From DTU089 sp002440045 (GTDB lineage: Bacteria > Bacillota > Clostridia > Oscillospirales > Acutalibacteraceae), in the NCBI GenBank assembly GCA_937885695.1, contig CALABP010000056.1:39143-103142 (forward strand): DNA of 64,000 nucleotides. The letters are read 5' to 3'. The notes under the pieces are model-generated. The model was not told the DNA's origin, did not search any database, and saw nothing but the letters and a program-made list of their open reading frames with translations. Below, in pieces: positions 33,871 through 41,394 of this stretch. The position numbers and the translations under genes were made by a program. Every line of letters begins with the position of its first letter. Position 1 is the stretch's first letter.

Positions 33871-35394
33871 TTATTCGTCGCCTGCAGGCTCTTCTATGGG
33901 CGTGCTTTCGACAGGAGCTTCTGTTTCGGGGGCTTCTGTCTCGGGCGCTTTTGTTTCGGGAGTTTTTGTAGGCTCTGTTTTTTCGGGTGCTTTTGCCGTG
34001 GTTTTCGGCGCAGAGGTCGTTGTTTCGCGGCGTTTGGTCGTCTCGGGAGACGGTCTGTAAGTATTGCGGTCGTCGTTGTTTTCGATTGCCGAAACCGTTC
34101 TCGGAACGTCAAAAATAGAGGTTGTGTCGCTTTCCGATGTGAATACCGACATACTCTCGGTCTCGTCGTTTAATATGCTTGAGGGCACATTCTCAGACGG
34201 GTTTGTCACACTTATGTTGGGGTTGCTTTGAAGTCCGCTTTCTTCGGGGTCTTGAGAGGGGCTTACAAAATATCCGCCGAACTTAAAGCCGAGTATTATG
34301 CAGATTACGACTGCCGCCGCAAGAGCCGCAACGGCTATTATTGTTCCTTTTTTGCCGAGAGCAGCCGAGGGACGTTCGTCCGCTTTGTATTCGGCTTCTA
34401 TCTGAGCCGCTTCGTATTTCTTTTTTTCTTCTTCGGACGCCTGCTTTTTGAAAATAAGCTCGTCGGTATATTTTTCTATAAGCGAATAAAGCTCTGCCGT
34501 GGCTTCAACCACAAGATTTTCAACGTTTTCGTCGCCGTCTGCAATAAGTCGGCGGATAACCGCCTTTTCGCCTGTCGCAACGCTTATAAAAGCATAATAG
34601 CCTTTTATTTCGTCGCCGTCTTTCTCGCGGAATATGTTTGAAACAGCCGCGCCGATGTCGGCGGAGCGAAGCTCCATAGCGCCTTTAGCAAGCTCTGCGG
34701 CATATTCTTTTCTGTCGCCCGCGCCCGAGTCGTTGACAAACGGTGTGAAAAATACGTTGTTTTCATAGCCCTCGCAGGCTCTTATATCGTCTTTAAAAAG
34801 AGCGGCGGCGGGGGTGGAGGAAACTGCAAGCTTAAGTCCGTTGTCAATAAGCTTTTTAACAAGCTCTTCGCCTTTTTTGGAAGCGCCGTTTTCAACGAGA
34901 GAGCTTAAAAGCTCTTCGCGGTTTTCGGTTTTTATGAAGGGAAGGGCGGCGGCATCAAAAATCTCTTTGACCGCTGTTTCTTCAAGCGGAAAGACCATAA
35001 TGTACTGACCGTTTGAAGCAACGTAAAAGCCGCTGTAAAGCCCCGTCGAAGTAATAAGCTCGGTGCTTTCGTTCGGCACGAGAAGATGCGCCTTTAAAAG
35101 CTTTTCGTCCGTCACTTTGTCGCCTATACGTTCTTCTATTTTTTCGCTGTATGCGGGCGTAAAGTTGAAGGCTTTTATTATTATCGGCTTGAATTTTAAA
35201 TACAGCTGAGGCTCCACGCCCAAAAGAATGGCGTTTGCCTTTGAAAGCGCGTCCGAAAGCGCGTTAAAAAGCGCATTCGGGTCTTTAAAGCTTTCAAAAA
35301 AGACAGCTTCGTCGGTAAGCCTTTTTGAAACTTCACTTTTTATATCTGCGAAGGCGAGACTGTCCCGCTCAAACGAGAAGGCTTTAATTTTCAT
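33871..35394 (-). CDS. Membrane-anchored degenerate CinA-like protein
   Basis: A 507-residue protein of no annotated family I can name, but with CinA architecture. Residues about 35-155 follow the molybdopterin-binding-like half of CinA (ALFNALSDALSKANAILLG, then HLLVPNE..ITSTGLYSGFYVASNGQYIMVFPLEE, recalling VPeGA..L.N..GtAPGF..NG..i..LPGpP). Residues about 160-310 follow the CinA amidohydrolase half, but its ESCTGG motif reads SSTPAA. A membrane helix (350-370) and a 130-residue Thr/Pro/Glu-rich tail follow, probably outside the cell. Catalysis looks lost. It sits next to sortase B and an intact PncC. The homology is my reading and needs a profile search. Confidence 0.6.
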   Translation of the reverse strand: MKIKAFSFERDSLAFADIKSEVSKRLTDEAVFFESFKDPNALFNALSDALSKANAILLGVEPQLYLKFKPIIIKAFNFTPAYSEKIEERIGDKVTDEKLLKAHLLVPNESTELITSTGLYSGFYVASNGQYIMVFPLEETAVKEIFDAAALPFIKTENREELLSSLVENGASKKGEELVKKLIDNGLKLAVSSTPAAALFKDDIRACEGYENNVFFTPFVNDSGAGDRKEYAAELAKGAMELRSADIGAAVSNIFREKDGDEIKGYYAFISVATGEKAVIRRLIADGDENVENLVVEATAELYSLIEKYTDELIFKKQASEEEKKKYEAAQIEAEYKADERPSAALGKKGTIIAVAALAAAVVICIILGFKFGGYFVSPSQDPEESGLQSNPNISVTNPSENVPSSILNDETESMSVFTSESDTTSIFDVPRTVSAIENNDDRNTYRPSPETTKRRETTTSAPKTTAKAPEKTEPTKTPETKAPETEAPETEAPVESTPIEEPAGDE

Positions 35395-35412
35395 TTTTCA
35401 CACCTCTGAAAT

Positions 35413-36483
35413 TTAATAAAGATACCATTTTTTATCGTCCTTGTACGGGTTCTTTGCAGGGTTGCTGTAATAAGCCGAAGGATATTTAACGGGAGTGCTT
35501 TTGTATGCGGCAAGGGACGTATCCACTTCGTCCGATTCGCCGTCGCGCACCATTCTTGCAATAACTATGAGCCTTGCGTTTTTGAACTCGTAAGAGCATG
35601 TGCAAAGCGTTAAAAGCTTGTCGTCGGGGCGAAGGTCAACGCCCGTGTTGTAAAGCTTTCGTTTGTCAACCTCTTCGATATACTCCGCAAAGCATGTGTC
35701 CGAGCAGTTGTCAAACGTGAAATCGAAAAAGTAACCGTTATCGCCGTCAATATTGCCGTTTGTGATTATTACGGCATATATTTTCCATTTGTGCTTGTCA
35801 AAAAGCGTGTTAAATTCGATAACGGGATGATTTTTAAAATAGTCAAGCGATTTGTAGTTTGTAAGAGCGGCAAAACGCGAGCCGTCTTTCATGTTGTGAC
35901 CGTAAAGCAATGTGTTTCGCGGGAGCGGCGACGCGGTGTCGATGTGCGAAGCGAAAATTGCGCCGTAGCTTGTCGAATTGCCGTAAAAATCGTGGGTAAG
36001 ATAATATTTGTTGTTTTCGGCCTTTGCAACGGGATAATCTATTTTTGTTCCGTCGATTTTGATGTAGCCGAACATCTGCGGATTTTGCGCGTACTGAAGC
36101 GCGTATTCATAGTTTATTCCCGGCGGGAACTGGACGTTCATAAGGTCGGGGTACTGCTTGAAAAGATAAGCCCACGCCTCTTCTTCGGACATATTGTCAA
36201 GCTCTTTTATAACGTCGTTTGAAAGAGTGTACTTTTTGTCCTCCTCCTGCTTTATGACGAGGTATTTTTCAATGCCGCGCTTTGCAAGAAACGTTCCCGA
36301 GACTAAAAGCGTCGCCACAGCCACGGCGCAAAGCACAATCCTTGCCGTCTTTATGCGCCGAAGCTTTTTTTGGTTTTTCACATATTCGTTTTTCTGCGTT
36401 TCGTCGCTTCTCAAAACCGTGTCTTCAAAGTCTTTGAAATGCACCATATCGCCCGTTTTCGGGGCTTTTCGTTTTTTACTCAT
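35413..36483 (-). CDS. srtB: Class B sortase
   Basis: A 356-residue transpeptidase that cuts surface proteins at a sorting signal and attaches them to the cell wall. A basic cytoplasmic tail and membrane helix (about 50-68) are followed by the SrtB barrel. The catalytic His lies in LLYGHNMKDG, Cys in LTLCTCSYEF and Arg in LIVIARMVR. The start at 36483 (MSKKRKAPK) is preferred: GGAAG lies nine bases upstream and it overlaps the pncC stop by 8 bp. No protein in this window has an obvious SrtB sorting signal. Confidence 0.92.
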   Translation of the reverse strand: MSKKRKAPKTGDMVHFKDFEDTVLRSDETQKNEYVKNQKKLRRIKTARIVLCAVAVATLLVSGTFLAKRGIEKYLVIKQEEDKKYTLSNDVIKELDNMSEEEAWAYLFKQYPDLMNVQFPPGINYEYALQYAQNPQMFGYIKIDGTKIDYPVAKAENNKYYLTHDFYGNSTSYGAIFASHIDTASPLPRNTLLYGHNMKDGSRFAALTNYKSLDYFKNHPVIEFNTLFDKHKWKIYAVIITNGNIDGDNGYFFDFTFDNCSDTCFAEYIEEVDKRKLYNTGVDLRPDDKLLTLCTCSYEFKNARLIVIARMVRDGESDEVDTSLAAYKSTPVKYPSAYYSNPAKNPYKDDKKWYLY

Positions 36484-36976
36484 ATAACTCATCTTCCGAA
36501 ATAAGGTCAAGGGCGGTTTTTGCCGCCGAAAGCCTGTTTTGTTCTCTGACGTTTTCTGTAAAGTTGTTTTTTAATTCAACCGTCTTTTCAAATTTTTCGG
36601 AGCATACCGAAATGTATATAAGACCCACGGGCTTGTTTGTTCCGTCAGAAAGCGGACCCGCAATGCCCGTTATGCCCACGCCTATATCTGCGCCGAGGGC
36701 TTTTCTTACGCCCTGCGACATTTCGCGCGCAGTGTTTTCGCTTACCGCGCCGAAAGTGCGAAGTGTTTCTTCTTTTACGCCGAGGATTTTCATTTTAACG
36801 CTGTTTGAATAAGAGCACACGCCGCCCTCGTAAACCGCCGAAGCGCCGCTTACATCGGTTATAAGCTTGCTTACAAGGCCGCCCGTGCAGGACTCTGCAA
36901 GAGCAAGCGTTTTTTTGTGATTTTCAAGTGTCTTTACAGCTTCTTTCGCCGAAAAGAAAAGCTCGTTTTCAGTCAT
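36476..36976 (-). CDS. pncC: CinA C-terminal domain, nicotinamide-nucleotide amidohydrolase
   Basis: A 166-residue stand-alone PncC that deamidates nicotinamide mononucleotide to nicotinate mononucleotide in NAD salvage. The catalytic signature ALAESCTGGLVSKLITD is intact, and VYEGGVCSYSNSVK, GAVSENTAREMSQG and GITGIAGPLSDGT follow. The N-terminal MoCF-like half of full CinA is absent. It overlaps thiI upstream by 8 bp and sortase downstream by 8 bp, so all are on one message. pncB, also in this window, uses the same product pool. Confidence 0.9.
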   Translation of the reverse strand: MTENELFFSAKEAVKTLENHKKTLALAESCTGGLVSKLITDVSGASAVYEGGVCSYSNSVKMKILGVKEETLRTFGAVSENTAREMSQGVRKALGADIGVGITGIAGPLSDGTNKPVGLIYISVCSEKFEKTVELKNNFTENVREQNRLSAAKTALDLISEDELYE

Positions 36977-38156
36977 TCATAACGCCTTCCGCATTAATAA
37001 ATATTTTTTCTGTATTAAGAACGGCTCTTTCTGTAAGAGCTTTTATGTCAAGTCCGCTTTCGGCGGCTTTAACATCGTCAAGCGTGGGCTTTGTTTTTGG
37101 GTGCTTTGGGGTGAATACCGTGCAGCAGTCCTCAAACGGCTGAATAGACGTTTCAAACGTATCTATTTTTCGCGCTATTGTTATTATTTCTTCCTTATCC
37201 ATGCCTATGCACGGGCGCATAACGGGAAGCGCGGCTGCGTCGTCGGTGCACAAAAGCGCCGAAAGCGTCTGGCTTGCCACCTGCGCCACGCTTTCGCCCG
37301 TGATAAGCGCAAGACAACCGCATTTTTTTGCGATTTCGCTTGCAATTCTCATCATAAAGCGGCGCATAACAAGGGTGAAAAAGTCTTCGGGGCAGTTGTC
37401 GCGAATTTGCTCCTGAATTTCTGTGAACGGCACGGTATAAAGCGTTATTCTGCCGCTGTAGCGCGCAACTCTTCTTAAAAGCTCGTGAACCTTGTCCTCT
37501 GCCATTTTTGAAGTGTAGGGGGGCGACGCAAAGTGTATTGCGGTAAGCTCAACCCCGCGCTTTGCCATCATATAGCCCGAAACGGGGCTGTCTATTCCGC
37601 CCGAGATAAGAAGCCCCGCTTTGCCCGACGAGCCGACGGGCATACCGCCCGCGCCTTTTAGCTGGTTGCCGCGTATATACGCTCTGTCGCGTATTTCAAC
37701 GGTTACGGTTATTTCGGGCGAATGAACGTCTACAGAAAGATGCGGAAAGGCTTCTAAAAGCTTTTCGCCCATTAAAGCCGAAATTTCGGGCGAGGTATAG
37801 GGGAACCTTTTGTCGGAGCGTTTTGCTTCGACCTTGAATTTTTTTATGTTTAAAAGGTCATTTTCAAGATATTTCGGGGCAAGCTCTAAAATATCGTCCA
37901 TATTTTTTTCGGCTACCGCCGCGCGCGAAAAGCCCGCAATGCCGAACACGCGAGAGATTTCGTCAACCGCGCCCTCAAGGTCGGTGCTTTCGTCTTTGGG
38001 CTCTATAGTGATTGTGGATTGCGATTTTTTATATTCAAATTTGCCGAAGCGGTTGAGCCTTCGGCGGATATTTTTGACGAGCATATCTTCAAATGTGGCT
38101 CTGTTAAGCCCTTTAAGGGCAAGCTCGCCGTCTTTTATAAGTATAATTTCTTTCAT
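36969..38156 (-). CDS. thiI: tRNA 4-thiouridine sulfurtransferase
   Basis: A 395-residue enzyme that adenylates and thiolates uridine 8 of tRNA and can also feed sulfur to thiamine. The N-terminal ferredoxin-like and THUMP domains (about 1-165) include GELALKGLNR. The PP-loop reads LLISGGIDSPVSGYMM. The rhodanese extension of E. coli ThiI is absent, as in Bacillus. The start at 38156 (MKEIILIKDGE) has GAGGAC just upstream. The cysteine desulfurase that supplies its sulfur ends 12 bp before. Confidence 0.95.
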   Translation of the reverse strand: MKEIILIKDGELALKGLNRATFEDMLVKNIRRRLNRFGKFEYKKSQSTITIEPKDESTDLEGAVDEISRVFGIAGFSRAAVAEKNMDDILELAPKYLENDLLNIKKFKVEAKRSDKRFPYTSPEISALMGEKLLEAFPHLSVDVHSPEITVTVEIRDRAYIRGNQLKGAGGMPVGSSGKAGLLISGGIDSPVSGYMMAKRGVELTAIHFASPPYTSKMAEDKVHELLRRVARYSGRITLYTVPFTEIQEQIRDNCPEDFFTLVMRRFMMRIASEIAKKCGCLALITGESVAQVASQTLSALLCTDDAAALPVMRPCIGMDKEEIITIARKIDTFETSIQPFEDCCTVFTPKHPKTKPTLDDVKAAESGLDIKALTERAVLNTEKIFINAEGVMND

Positions 38157-38167
38157 TTCGTCCTCTT

Positions 38168-39295
38168 TCATTTTCCGTATTTTGAAGAGCACTCCGAGAA
38201 TGCTTTCGACAGCGCGTCAATTTCTTCGGGCGCAGTAAAGCGCGAAAGGCTTATTCTTACGGCGCTGTCTATAATTTCGGGCGGAAGCCCCATAGAAGTC
38301 AGCACCGTACTTCTGTGACCCGTTTTGCACGCGGACCCTGCCGAAATGCAAATGCCTTTTTCGCTCATAAAGTTTACCGTCGGCTGGCTCGGAAGCCCCT
38401 TGACGGAAAGATTGATGATGTAGGGAATTGCGCTTTCGGGCGAATTGATAATGATGCGGCTGTCGTATTTTAAAGAATTTAAAAATCCGTCGCGCAGTGA
38501 AGAAAGCTTTTTATAGTTTTCTTCAATATTTCCGACGGCCTTTGCCGCCGCGCCGAAAGCCGCTATTGCGGGCATAGCTTCTGTTCCCGAAAAAACGCCC
38601 TTTTCCTGACCGCCGCCGAGAATGTAGGGTTTTATGATGTTCTTATCGCGAAGAAAGATGCCGCCCGAGCCTTTAAGACCGTGAATTTTATGCGCGCTCA
38701 CGGTGATTATGTCTGCGCAGAACGCCCTTGACGAAACGTCGATTTTGCCGAACGCCTGAACGCAGTCCGAATGAAAAAGAGCGGGCGCGCCGGCGCGTTT
38801 TATCGCAGAGGAAACGTGCTTCAGCGGAGTGACTGTTCCGACCTCGTTGTTAACAGCCATACACGAAACAAGTATTGTGTCGGCATTAATTGCCGACAAA
38901 AGCTCGTCCTCGTTTATAATGCCGCTTTTGTCGGGGGCAATTCTTACTATTTCAACGCCCTTTTTTTCGAGAAGCTTTAAAGGCTCCGAAACGCTCGGAT
39001 GCTCAAACGCGGTCGTTACGATGCGGTTGCCCTGTTTTTTTAGCTTTTCGTAAGCGCCGAAAATCGCCGTGTTGTTGGCGCATGTGCCCGACGGCGTGAA
39101 GAAAAAATTATCTTCGCGGCATTTTAAGAGAGCGGCAACTTGCTTTTTTGCGTCTTTAAGAAGAGATTGTGCCTCGCGGCCCATAAAGTGAAGCGACGAG
39201 GGGTTGCCCCAGCATTCCTCCATGGCTTTTTTTGCGGCGAGGACAGCTTCAGTGCAGGGTTTTGTTGTAGCGCTGTTGTCAAAATACAGTGTCAA
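38168..39295 (-). CDS. Cysteine desulfurase, NifS/IscS class I-like
   Basis: A 375-residue PLP enzyme that removes sulfur from cysteine as a persulfide. The N terminus is YFDNSATTKP; the PLP lysine is in SAHKIHGLKGSGGI, and the catalytic Cys loop is SAGSACKTGHRS. The start is TTG at 39295 with GGAGG seven bases upstream. Its position directly before thiI matches the dedicated NifZ-ThiI arrangement of Bacillus, so it probably serves tRNA thiolation more than general Fe-S assembly. Confidence 0.93.
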   Translation of the reverse strand: MTLYFDNSATTKPCTEAVLAAKKAMEECWGNPSSLHFMGREAQSLLKDAKKQVAALLKCREDNFFFTPSGTCANNTAIFGAYEKLKKQGNRIVTTAFEHPSVSEPLKLLEKKGVEIVRIAPDKSGIINEDELLSAINADTILVSCMAVNNEVGTVTPLKHVSSAIKRAGAPALFHSDCVQAFGKIDVSSRAFCADIITVSAHKIHGLKGSGGIFLRDKNIIKPYILGGGQEKGVFSGTEAMPAIAAFGAAAKAVGNIEENYKKLSSLRDGFLNSLKYDSRIIINSPESAIPYIINLSVKGLPSQPTVNFMSEKGICISAGSACKTGHRSTVLTSMGLPPEIIDSAVRISLSRFTAPEEIDALSKAFSECSSKYGK

Positions 39296-39613
39296 GACGA
39301 AGCCTCCGAATAATAGGCGAAAGAGAGCGCTTTTACAGACTTTCTCGGCCTAAAACATCTACAAATTTTCAAACTATATTATATAACAAAAGCAAGGTTT
39401 TTGTAAATGGTTAAAAGTAACTTTTATTGTAAAATTACGGTTAATTATTAGTGAATTTTTTGTTTTGCCTCTTTTATGCCCAAATACAAAATCGCGGATT
39501 GCGGATTTCATAAATTCTGCATAATTTGCGGCAATTTTGAAAGATTAATAGAGCAGAACCCTTTTCGGTTCGACTTTATTGACATCGGCAACGATTTAAA
39601 GGATTGTGAATTT
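39296..39613 (+). promoter_or_regulatory. Intergenic region between divergent cysteine desulfurase and ypeB
   Basis: About 320 bp. A dyad GTAA-C-TTTT-ATTGT-AAAA-TTAC lies at about 39417-39438, and GCCTCTTTTATGCCCA at about 39466-39481 is an imperfect version of the recurring CTCTTATGCC motif. A frame upstream of the ypeB start (from 39476) stays open but has no ribosome site and is Cys/Ile-rich, unlike YpeB. No sleB gene is present. Confidence 0.35.
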
Positions 39614-40951
39614 ATGAGCAGAAGAAATAAAATAAGGGTTATAAGCTATCTTTCGGTATGTGTTGCCGTGCTTTTTATTTGGGGCGCAGTGAACGCCGCC
39701 AAGCTTACGGCGGCAAAAAGAGAGCTTAACGCTTCAAAAGAACGCGCGCTTACCGAGTTCGGAACGTATATGGACGAAATAAGCCTTAATCTTGACAAAA
39801 GCGTGTATGTCAGCACGGCGCCCATGATGGCAGAGCTTTCTAACGAGGTGCGGCTTGCAACCTCGGCGGCAAAAGCGGCGCTGTCCGAAATTACCGACGG
39901 CAAGGCGGAGCTTTCGGATATTTATAAATTTCTTTCGCAGACGGGCGAATACACAGCCGCTTTGAGCAAAAAAACGGCGTCGGGCGAAAAAATAGAGGGC
40001 GAAGAGCTTGAAAAGCTTTATAAGCTTAAAGAATACGCCTCGGTAATAAGTGACAGAATCAATTATTTAATCGACGAAAAACAAAACGGCGGACTTGATT
40101 TTGAACAGGTGAAAACAACTCTTTCAAGCGAGGGCGACAGCAATATGCTTTATTTCGGCTCGGAGCTTGAGGATACAGAGCAGGTAATGGACGATTACCC
40201 CACGCTTATTTATGACGGGCCGTATTCGGACCACCTTGAAAACGGCAGTGCCGCGCTTCTTGAAGGCGTTAAAGAAGTCAGCAAAGCTGAGGCGCAAAGA
40301 AAAGCCGCAGAGTTTTTGGGCGTTTCGGGCGACGAGCTGTATTTTTTGAGCGAGTGCGACGGCAGTTTGCCGTGCTACACGTTCTATAACACGTCATATA
40401 CCGTTTCACTGACGAAAAAAGGCGGCATAACGTCGTATGTGCTTTCGTCGAAATATGCGGGCGAAAGCAAGCTTTCTAATGAGGACGCTGTGAAAATCGC
40501 TTCCGATTACCTTGAATCAAAGGGCTACAGAAACGTAAGAGAGACGTATTATGCATCGGCTGACGGCATATGCACCGTGAATTTTGCCTATTATGAGGAC
40601 GAAATAACTTATTATACCGACTTAATAAAGGTCAGCGTTTCTTTGGGCGACGGAAGTGTTACGGGCTTTGAGTCGACAGGCTATATTATGAACCACAAAA
40701 ACAGAAGCATAGATAAAGAAAGAAAGCTGACTTTAAAAGACGGCGAAAAGCTTTTAAACAGCGAGCTTTCAATAAAAAACGAAAGGCTTGCCGTTATACC
40801 GACAGATTTTAAAACAGAAAATTTCGTTTATGAATATCACTGCAAGGCACAGGACGGCACAGAGCTTCTTGTATTTCTTGACCCCGACACGGGCGAAGAA
40901 AAGGATATTCTTATTCTTCTTTATTACGACGGCGGCGTTCTTACAAAATAG
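39614..40951 (+). CDS. ypeB: Spore germination protein YpeB
   Basis: A 445-residue spore protein that in Bacillus stabilises the cortex-lytic enzyme SleB and is needed for cortex breakdown in germination. It has a short N-terminal membrane segment (about 11-29), the helical N-terminal domain starting ELNASKERALTEFGTYMDE, and C-terminal PepSY-type repeats (e.g. AQRKAAEFLGVSGDEL and DAVKIASDYLESKGY). The start at 39614 is the Met just before the membrane anchor. sleB, usually the partner in an operon, is not adjacent. Confidence 0.9.
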   Translation: MSRRNKIRVISYLSVCVAVLFIWGAVNAAKLTAAKRELNASKERALTEFGTYMDEISLNLDKSVYVSTAPMMAELSNEVRLATSAAKAALSEITDGKAELSDIYKFLSQTGEYTAALSKKTASGEKIEGEELEKLYKLKEYASVISDRINYLIDEKQNGGLDFEQVKTTLSSEGDSNMLYFGSELEDTEQVMDDYPTLIYDGPYSDHLENGSAALLEGVKEVSKAEAQRKAAEFLGVSGDELYFLSECDGSLPCYTFYNTSYTVSLTKKGGITSYVLSSKYAGESKLSNEDAVKIASDYLESKGYRNVRETYYASADGICTVNFAYYEDEITYYTDLIKVSVSLGDGSVTGFESTGYIMNHKNRSIDKERKLTLKDGEKLLNSELSIKNERLAVIPTDFKTENFVYEYHCKAQDGTELLVFLDPDTGEEKDILILLYYDGGVLTK

Positions 40952-41037
40952 ACTGTGAATAAAACGGTGATATATGCAGAAAATAATGTGGGAACGAAGG
41001 GTAAATCCCGCTTCCTGACGAAAGGATGTGAGAATCA

Positions 41038-41304
41038 ATGAAAAAAATTATCGCGATATGCACAGCTCTTATTCTTACCTGCTTGCTTGCAGTCGCATTT
41101 ACTGCCTGCGGCGACAAAAACACAACCGACGATTCGACCCGCACAAGCACACCGGCGGCTTCGCAAAGCACGACAATGCTTCCTAACGAAAATGACGGAA
41201 AGGTTTCAGACGTGTCCGAAAGCGGCAAAAACGGCGTTGCGGGCGATATAGTAAGCGACATTTCAAGAGGTCTTACGGAGCTTTCGGAAGCAGTTACACC
41301 GTAA
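41038..41304 (+). CDS. Small lipoprotein
   Basis: An 88-residue precursor with a lipoprotein signal peptide and lipobox ending FTACG (Cys23 lipidated). The mature part is Thr/Ser/Asn-rich with a short amphipathic end (DIVSDISRGLTELSEAV). A good ribosome site (GAAAGGATGTG) precedes it. I do not recognise a family. It lies 86 bp after ypeB on the same strand and may be a spore or germination lipoprotein by association. Confidence 0.7.
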   Translation: MKKIIAICTALILTCLLAVAFTACGDKNTTDDSTRTSTPAASQSTTMLPNENDGKVSDVSESGKNGVAGDIVSDISRGLTELSEAVTP

Positions 41305-41334
41305 CGAAGGCTTTAAAAACTCATAAGACTTAAC

Positions 41335-41370
41335 AAAGGGGCTGTAAAACACGCGTTTTACAGCCCCTTT
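41335..41370. terminator. Bidirectional terminator
   Basis: A perfect 16-bp stem (41335-41350 with 41355-41370, AAAGGGGCTGTAAAAC and its complement) with a 4-nt ACGC loop lies between the converging lipoprotein and zinc-ribbon protein genes. Confidence 0.85.
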
Positions 41371-41394
41371 GGCATGTTATTATTTTTAAATCTT

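Noticed and set aside
35413..36483. Sortase substrate among neighbouring proteins
   Set aside because: Neither the CinA-like protein tail nor the dockerin proteins end in a sorting motif, hydrophobic helix and basic tail.
39476..39613. 46-codon N-terminal extension of ypeB
   Set aside because: No ribosome site, Cys/Ile-rich composition unlike YpeB, and it would place the membrane anchor internally. The Met at 39614 matches the family N terminus.
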